Assembly: GCA_029449235.1 (NCBI GenBank)
Contig: JANATG010000003.1
Location: 1,426,001-1,490,000 of the forward strand
DNA from: Linnemannia schmuckeri
Lineage: Eukaryota > Mortierellomycota > Mortierellomycetes > Mortierellales > Mortierellaceae
Length of the DNA stretch: 64,000 nucleotides
Direction of reading: 5' to 3'
Shown: in pieces, positions 58,161-64,000 of the stretch
Layout of the letters: every line of letters begins with the position of its first letter
How positions within the stretch are numbered: the stretch's first letter is position 1
Position numbers and translations under genes: made by a program
Notes under the pieces: generated by a model
What the model was told of the DNA's origin: nothing
The model's database searches: none
What the model saw: only the letters and a program-made list of their open reading frames with translations

Positions 58161-59887
58161 ATGAGTTGTGTTTTTATTTTTATCAGCATTAAACGACGCA
58201 CAGGAATGAGTGAATGACTACGACGAAATATGAATCAAAGATTGCGATCGTAGTGTGTGTGTCTATGTGTGTTTGTTGAGCAGAGCGACGTTTATTTTTC
58301 CGGAAATAAACAGGGCTGGAGAAGGTTGATGTGGTTGTTTGTATTTTTCAAAAACGTGTTCATCCAGTGGAGATAAAAAAAAATAGTACTCGTCGACCTG
58401 TGTGGCACACGACCAGTTCTTAAGGGAGTTGTTCGATGAACAAATAGAGTTTTTTTTTCTCTATGTGCCCATCTAATTATCATCTCGACATTACGCAAAT
58501 GATAACAGCAATAAAAAAAAAAAAAAAAAAAAAAGAAACACACATGCGCACACATACCATACAACTCGCATCAGAAGATCGAATGCATATGTTCAACGAG
58601 GTTTTCTTGATGACCAGAGAACAGTCTAGAGGAGCACAGGGGGAGAGAGATATATAAAACCGAAGGGTCACTGACGTGCTTAATTTTGTGTGTGGGTTCT
58701 CTATCTGAGTACATTACCAGGTACTAGGCATCCCAGGTGTGAGTAGCCTATTCATGTCAAAATGGAATAAGAATTTTTTTTCTCTTCTCATTCTTGTATT
58801 TCTAGGCTATTCAGTGGGAGAAGGAAGAACGGCCAAAAGAAAAAGAAAAATAGCCAGAGAGAGAGAAGGAAAGAAGGTTTAGAGAAGAACAGGAACAACA
58901 GTGGGAGAGAGAGAGGGGGGGGGAGATGTCTCGTACTCTTGACTTATTGATGTTCGCCCTTGTTCGAGGTTGATATCACCATCAGTGTCCCTTCTCAGAG
59001 AAAGAGAGCACTTCATGCACAATGGGTTGAGTATGTGTGATGGGTTGGGTGGTGAGAGAAAAATAAATAACGCACCCCGGCAATAGCTTTCTCCCGCAAT
59101 AGAGCAAAGGCAAGAATAAAGACGTATCTTTCCGTCAGGTTTTTTTTATGTTTGACGAGCCCACTTTCTTTGAGGAACAGGTGTTCATACTACTGTCCTG
59201 GTGCTGTTATTCCCTATCGAGGTTTTTTTCACACACAATTCTTTGATGTCCCTCTTCTTTTCTTCGCAGCTTCGCAATATGCGTGGAGGCTGTTTTTTTT
59301 TTTTTGCTGTACTGTAGTGCGATCACGACCTTGTGTTGCTTCTGGGTAGACGGAACTGCTCCCGCTGTTCCAGTGTTTAGGATGGGAGATCGTGAGCGAG
59401 AGTCTTTTATATTTTTTTTGATCGAGAGTGAAAAAAAGAAGAGAGTTAAAATGGAGGGTGAGAAAGATGAAGAGTGGGAGGGTGAGAGGGGTTTGAGAGA
59501 GGCCATTTGAAGTAGCGACAAAGGAGAAAAGAAAAATCAAATAAACGAGGGCCAGATCCCACTTTAACGACGACACACTGCACCTCGCAATCTGAGATGG
59601 GAGGGAAGAGAGGCCCAGTTATTCGAGAAGGACGGGGGAATGCAGAAGAAAGCAGCGAATGATTTCCAAGGGCACCGTAGGTTGCGATTGGATTGGGCAG
59701 TGATTTTTGAGTGCGAGTGCGCCTGGACTGGAACGGTTCCTGAGGAGAGAAAATTATTGCGCCTAAAAAATCTCAGGGGCAGAAAACAGGCTTTTATTTC
59801 TTCTCTCTTTTCTTTTTTTCTTTCCTCTCTTTTCTCATCATCATCCACACTCCATCAACCAACCCAACCCAACAAAACACACTCAAC
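58161..59887. other. Intergenic region between FYVE-RING and EF-hand genes
   Basis: 1.7 kb with no supported gene. AATAAA at 58305 is the likely poly(A) signal of the FYVE-RING gene. It has an A22-type run near 58512 and GA-rich DNA at 58850-58925. A pyrimidine-rich leader (59790-59880) precedes the EF-hand ATG. Confidence 0.55.
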
Positions 59888-61460
59888 ATGTCTCTCACTC
59901 ACGCCCAGGAAATCGAGTTCAAGGAGGCTTTCGCCCTCTTCGACCCCACCAACTCTGGCACCATCCAGCCCAAGGCCTTCTCTGACTTCCTTGCTGTACG
60001 TTTTCCTTGTCCTTTTTCTCTCTCACTTCTCGCTTAACCAACTTCGCACTCCTTGCCTCTTTCAGCCTTTTCCCTTCTGCTGTTGCTCCGTTATTCTTGT
60101 CTTTCTTTATTTCTTCGCTCATTCTTTTACTTTCGAACGAGAACTAGTTTGCATTGTCTCCTTCAGTCGTTTGTGTTATTTGTCAGGCTAATCTAACACC
60201 ATGGAATTGATTTTGAGTCGTTCCTAAAACTGGATGGAATCAACATTACTACTGACAGCCAAGCTAAAAAGAATATCACAAAGTTTGCTTAAAGTTGATC
60301 CAACTCGACTTGACTCGATAAGACTTTTTATCCTGGATGCGAGTTAATGGACCATTGAGGTGGAAGAGTACAAAAAAGAAAACAGGAATGTCCTTCTCCG
60401 AGTCCTAAGTTCCCGAGCACCAACGACATCCAATTGAAGGAAATGATCAGACAAGTCGACTTTTTTTTTTGTATTTGAGCGATTTTTTTCTTGGGTGAAG
60501 GTTGTCCACTTTCTCATTCTGAAGATAACGCGAGACTGTTCCTGGGTTGCGACATCAATGCCAGTTCATTCGTTAATTTGGACAAAGAGGAAGTGATGGT
60601 GTATAAGTGGATGGTTGCACGTCCATTCTCTCCTTTCAGCGCTTTTTCATCTATCTTTCCTTTTTCTTTCCTATCTTCACGCTCCACAGGACATGAACAA
60701 CATCATCACAGATGGAAGCATCTTTCATTTTCATTTTCATTTTCTTCCGCCCGTTACTGCTTACACGAACACAAAAAATGCACATTCGCACGCACAAACA
60801 CCCGCTCAAGGAATTCTTGATGGAGTCCTCTGGGGCAACCACCCAAAAAAAAAAAAAAAAAAAAAAAAAAACTACCCCGCATTTTCGACGCACACCTTGC
60901 CCACTTCAGACCAATAACCTTGCCCTCTTATCTATTCAATTCCACACATAAAATAGCTCCTCAACAACCCCGAGTTGACCAGCAAGGTTACTCTCCCCAC
61001 CCAGCCCTTGGACTTCAAGGCCTTCACCGCCCTCTTGGCCGCCAACCACAAGGGAGCCGAGACCTCCGATGATGCCTACGGTGCCCTCTTTAAGTCCATC
61101 AACAAGGATGGCTCCGGCAACGTCTCCTCTGCTGAGCTCCGCTCTGCTCTCCAGCACTTTGGCAACAACGCCCTCTCCGAGGTAAACCTTTAATCCTTTC
61201 AATTCGGTAGAAAAGATTCTTTTTCTTTATAAGCAAAAACCCTCTCTCACGAAAGGACGTAATTATTTTTGCCACCAAGACAGACATTCTTATTTTAATC
61301 ACTTACTTACTCCCTTTCTTCTTAAACGTTACAATAGGCCGATGTTGACGAGATTGTCCATGAGGCCGATGTCTCTGGCGATGGCCGTATCTGCCTTGAG
61401 GAGTTCTTGAAGATCATGCAGAAGTCCGAGAAGAAGCTCCGTGGCGAGCACATTGTGTAA
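59888..61460 (+). CDS. EF-hand protein, calmodulin / myosin light-chain type, ~151-166 aa
   Basis: Firm exons are 59888-59995, 60957-61181 and 61338-61460, all phase 0, giving 151 codons plus stop. The EF1 loop DPTNSGTIQPKA lacks the acidic residue at position 12 and EF2 (NNPELTSKVTLP) is degenerate. EF3 NKDGSGNVSSAE and EF4 DVSGDGRICLEE have canonical calcium ligands. The pattern fits an essential myosin light chain or a calmodulin-like regulator with two working C-lobe sites. Direct joining of exons 1 and 2 omits the ~15-residue helix between EF1 and EF2. An exon at 60410-60454 (FPSTNDIQLKEMIRQ) would restore it in frame, but its donor (GTCGAC) is poor. AATAAA lies at 61546. Which of calmodulin-like or light chain it is cannot be settled here. 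Confidence 0.85.
60205..60620 (+). pseudogene. EF-hand-like fragments within the first intron
   Basis: In the 961-nt intron several broken frames read like pieces of an EF-hand protein. GIDFESFLKLDG (about 60203) resembles an exiting EF helix. FILDAS-stop-WTIEVEEYK (about 60325) resembles an EF1 loop. FPSTNDIQLKEMIRQVD (60410) resembles the inter-EF helix. CDINASSFVNLDKEEVMV (about 60548) resembles another loop. They lie in different frames with stops, so this is either a decayed duplicate or chance similarity. Confidence 0.25.
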
Positions 61461-62028
61461 AGTAATGGATAGTTTGACACAACAACCCTTTTTTTTACAA
61501 AAATATTCCCTATCACTTAGAGTTGTCAACTCCACTACTTGTTCCAATAAACCTATTCGTAATATATATCCAAACCACTGAAGCCGCTATGGGTGCGAGG
61601 TGATCTATATCAATGATAATCGTGGGGGTGGGAAGTGAACAGGTATCAAAAGATGTTGCTTTTTAGCGTCAAACGAGTGTTTATTGTTCGATTCAAGCGC
61701 ATCTCAGGAACAAAGGGATGAAGAAAAGAGAGTCAAAATCATAGAAATGGCTTGGAAAATGGTGGCGTCGCGGCGTCTCCCTCATACCAACTCAAACGTT
61801 GCCACTCTTTTTCTTCTCAACCGAGCTTTTTATTCTCTTTGACTCGCTGCCCTTTTCTGTCCTCCCTCTTTCTCCTTCCTCACTCTCGCCCAACTCCTCG
61901 CCGCCACCACAATCTCCTAGGGCCTCGCTCTCATCCCCTTTGCCGCACAGGACAAGAGACGACTTATACAGAAGGAGACACACTCGCAACAGCAGGAACA
62001 CACACAACCACACACGTAACTAAAAAAT
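61461..62028. other. Intergenic spacer EF-hand gene / STYX
   Basis: AATAAA at 61546 ends the EF-hand transcript. The last 250 bp are the pyrimidine-rich leader of the next gene. No gene is seen. Confidence 0.6.
61546..61551 (+). terminator. Poly(A) signal AATAAA
   Basis: AATAAA 86 bp downstream of the EF-hand gene stop. Confidence 0.6.
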
Positions 62029-62817
62029 ATGGACGCAGCAACAGCATTGGCAAATAACAAAGTCGCCATCTACCGCCAACTCATCAATGAGAACTTGCCC
62101 GTGCTCGAATGGCGCTACGAGCAACGCCGTGAGATGCAAGAAATCTTGCCCTCGATCTTTCTCGGCCCTTACTCTGCAACACGCAACCTCGAAGAACTCC
62201 AACGCGCGGGCATCACACACATTGTCTCACTATGGGACGGGTCGGAATCAAAGATCCTAAAGGTCCATCACCCGGACCGGTTCAAGTACCTCCAGCTCGA
62301 GATTTCGGATGCGGCAACCCAAAACCTGATTACGTTGTTCCCACAGGTCAAGCAGTTTATTGACCAGGCTATTCTGCGCGAGGATGGGAAGGTGCTCGTG
62401 AACTGTATGAGCGGTATTTCGCGGTCACCGGCGTTTGTGGTTGCGTACCTGATGGAAGCCACGGGGATGGATTATGATGTTGTCTATCGTTATGTCCAAA
62501 ACAAGCGGTTCTGTATGAACCCCAATCCCGGCTTCAGGCATCAACTTGAGGTAAGCGAGGCTTCTTTGGCACTTGGGAGGCGCAACAATGGGTGCGTTGT
62601 TTTCTTCGTTTCCCCAATCTTTTCTTCGCCACTCCATAAATAATAATATTATCGTCCGCTCAATTACTAACTCATCTTTGTTTGCCATTTTTTGTCGTTG
62701 TTATAGGAATATGGACCCATTTACACGGCGGTTCAGGCATTGGGATCACAGCCAGTTGAGCAGAGGACGTCGGTTAGACGGTCAGCCCCAGAAGACGACG
62801 AGATTGATGACGCGTAA
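62029..62817 (+). CDS. STYX: STYX-type dual-specificity phosphatase-like protein, ~210 aa
   Basis: Two exons, 62029-62550 and 62707-62817, join in phase 0 to 210 codons plus stop. It matches animal STYX along its length: WRYEQRREMQEILPSIFLGP near the N-terminus, then GITHIV, a FRYL-like FKYLQLEI, FFPxxKxFID-like LFPQVKQFIDQAI and KVLVNCMSGISRSPAFVVAY. YVQNKRFCMNPNPGF, HQLEEYGPIY and an acidic tail follow. In human STYX the catalytic Cys is Gly, making it a pseudophosphatase. Here Cys126 and Arg132 of C-x5-R are both present, though the usual preceding His is Asn. It may therefore be active. The last codon GCG overlaps a GTAAGG donor-like site; splicing to the AG at about 62948 would replace the end with AEHQFPRFA, so the very C-terminus is uncertain. 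Confidence 0.92.
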
Positions 62818-63397
62818 GGGATAATCTCCGTTTGTGATGTTGAGATGTTAATAATCGTGCCTTTCTTTGTATAACAATCACACCATAGCAATACACTGAC
62901 TAATTCTCGTTTCTTTTTTTGGCTATCACCACGCGCTTTCTTCTGCCAGTGAACATCAATTCCCTCGGTTCGCATAAAAAACAGGATTGGACGATAACGA
63001 CTCGACTACAACTACCTGGACTCTGGAGACCCTCCCATATCAACCACCTATCCCCTGCTTCCATCATCTTTTTTTCTCTCTTTCTCTTTTTTTTTTTTCG
63101 CTCTTTTGCTTGAGCGCGAAAACACATGTACAACAATCAAAGGACCAAGCTCGCCACCCAACCCAAATTCAATCGATACAACCACCAACCTCTGACAGCA
63201 GAACTCGTTTGGCGCGAGTACTGGAGGAGGGTTTCTCTTAGCATGATAAAGATTTAGAATTTGCAAACCATTGGAAGAGTATGGATATGTGGAGGGGAGG
63301 CGTTTACTTTCGTGGCGACATTGTAAGCGTGAAATGGTTACGTTAGGTATTATTTGGATATCGTTTGTATATGGGCGTAAGGGGCGTGGTGTGTTTT
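62818..63397. other. Convergent 3' spacer
   Basis: Lies between STYX (+) and the GPI-type protein (-). AT-rich with a T run at about 63091. No gene is seen. Confidence 0.55.
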
Positions 63398-64000
63398 TTA
63401 GACCAGCATCCAAGTGAATGTCGCCAGGACAGTTGACACAAGGGCAGCGGTGGTAGTGAAGGAGACAGCAGCGGCACTGTCGACGACGTCAGGAATTTGA
63501 CTGGCCAAGTTGTGGTTGAGAGAGTTCTCCTTGTTCTTGTTTGATGACGCATCAGTCGAAGAAGGATGGGATCCAGGAACGATAGCAGCCGCCGTGTTGT
63601 TGGTTTTGGAGTTGTTGCCTGCAGGAACTGTGGCGTTGTTGTTCGTCCCGGTAGTCGCGGCCAGGGTTGTTCCATTGTTGGTAGACTCGCTCTCAGAAAG
63701 CGTGGTTCTGATCAATTCGGAGGGCTTCACGAGCGGCAAGGGTGAGGCATCTTTATCCTCATTGCCGTTGACAGCATCGCCGGCAAGGGACCCAACGTCG
63801 TCACTGCTAAATCCGTCCACTTGTTTATAGTCCTTGTTCTTGCTCCCGCGGATGGTGGAGAAGTTGGGGGCGACGTTGGGGGGTTGGTCGGCTTTTGTGG
63901 ATAGGTCTGCGAGGGTATCGACACCTGGGGGATTCATACCGACTGCGGGTGCGACTACAGGTTCAGCGGCAGCAGGAGCGGCCGCGGAGGGTGGTGAGGA
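63398..64000 (-). CDS. C-terminal part of a probable GPI-anchored surface protein (5' partial)
   Basis: The frame is open to the window edge, so the start lies beyond 64000 (minus strand). The visible 200 residues are Ala/Pro-rich, then Ser/Thr/Asn-rich with several N-x-S/T sequons (for example NNGT, NNAT, NNTA-type), typical of a glycosylated cell-surface region. The protein ends in small residues (VVDSAAAV) followed by ~18 hydrophobic residues and stop (SFTTTAALVSTVLATFTWML then V). That is the layout of a GPI-attachment signal. The enzymatic or binding domain, if any, lies outside the window, so no function is assigned. An ordinary C-terminal membrane anchor is the alternative. Confidence 0.7.
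   Translation of the reverse strand, partial: SSPPSAAAPAAAEPVVAPAVGMNPPGVDTLADLSTKADQPPNVAPNFSTIRGSKNKDYKQVDGFSSDDVGSLAGDAVNGNEDKDASPLPLVKPSELIRTTLSESESTNNGTTLAATTGTNNNATVPAGNNSKTNNTAAAIVPGSHPSSTDASSNKNKENSLNHNLASQIPDVVDSAAAVSFTTTAALVSTVLATFTWMLV

Overview
The window is nuclear DNA of a filamentous fungus. Genes are interrupted by short GT-AG introns, many starting GTAAGT. Intergenic DNA is full of poly-T/poly-A and pyrimidine tracts, AATAAA-type signals follow stop codons, and proteins carry long Q/N/S/T-rich tails. The gene set argues for an early-diverging lineage rather than an ascomycete yeast: it includes a DP-family (E2F partner) transcription factor, a class I START-like phosphatidylinositol transfer protein and a STYX-type phosphatase. 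Mortierellomycota is my best guess, but this is an inference from gene content and style, not from a marker gene. I found no rRNA, tRNA, CRISPR, transposon or bacterial-type operon.

Layout: 1-947 (+) is the 3' end of a gene for a low-complexity protein with a prenylation box. 3206-8537 (+) is a four-exon gene for a ~1650-aa coiled-coil protein. 8905-10986 (+) is an intronless gene for a protein of about nine tandem Myb/SANT repeats with a mitochondrial-type N-terminus. 11473-14790 (-) is a Ser/Thr kinase. 14.8-18.2 kb is gene-poor. 18224-22567 (-) is a giant DP transcription factor. 24275-25649 (-) is the PITP. 27243-30301 (+) is a septin-type GTPase fused to ankyrin repeats. 31133-32896 (+) is a GAT-domain sorting protein with a GC-AG intron. 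33116-35146 (+) is PRP31. 36265-36474 (-) is a small two-TM protein. 36861-38605 (-) is PPP4R2. 40031-44859 (+) is 6-phosphofructo-2-kinase/fructose-2,6-bisphosphatase. 45129-47586 (-) is pescadillo. 49021-53160 (-) is DBF4. 53891-58160 (+) is an ankyrin-DysF-FYVE-RING ubiquitin ligase. 59888-61460 (+) is an EF-hand protein. 62029-62817 (+) is STYX. 63398-64000 (-) is the 3' end of a probable GPI-anchored surface protein.

These are independent transcription units, not an operon. Several serve cell-cycle and nuclear functions (DP, DBF4, PPP4R2, PES1, PRP31), and others serve membranes and trafficking (PITP, GAT, FYVE-RING, septin). The most unusual items are the septin-ankyrin fusion, the 1230-aa DP protein, the ANK-DysF-FYVE-ZNRF-type RING architecture, the possibly mitochondrial nine-repeat Myb protein, a STYX that keeps its catalytic cysteine, a PFK-2 with an altered P-loop read through a 20-nt microexon, and EF-hand-like fossils inside the EF-hand gene's intron. 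All exon models were built by hand from splice consensus, reading frame and family similarity, without transcripts.
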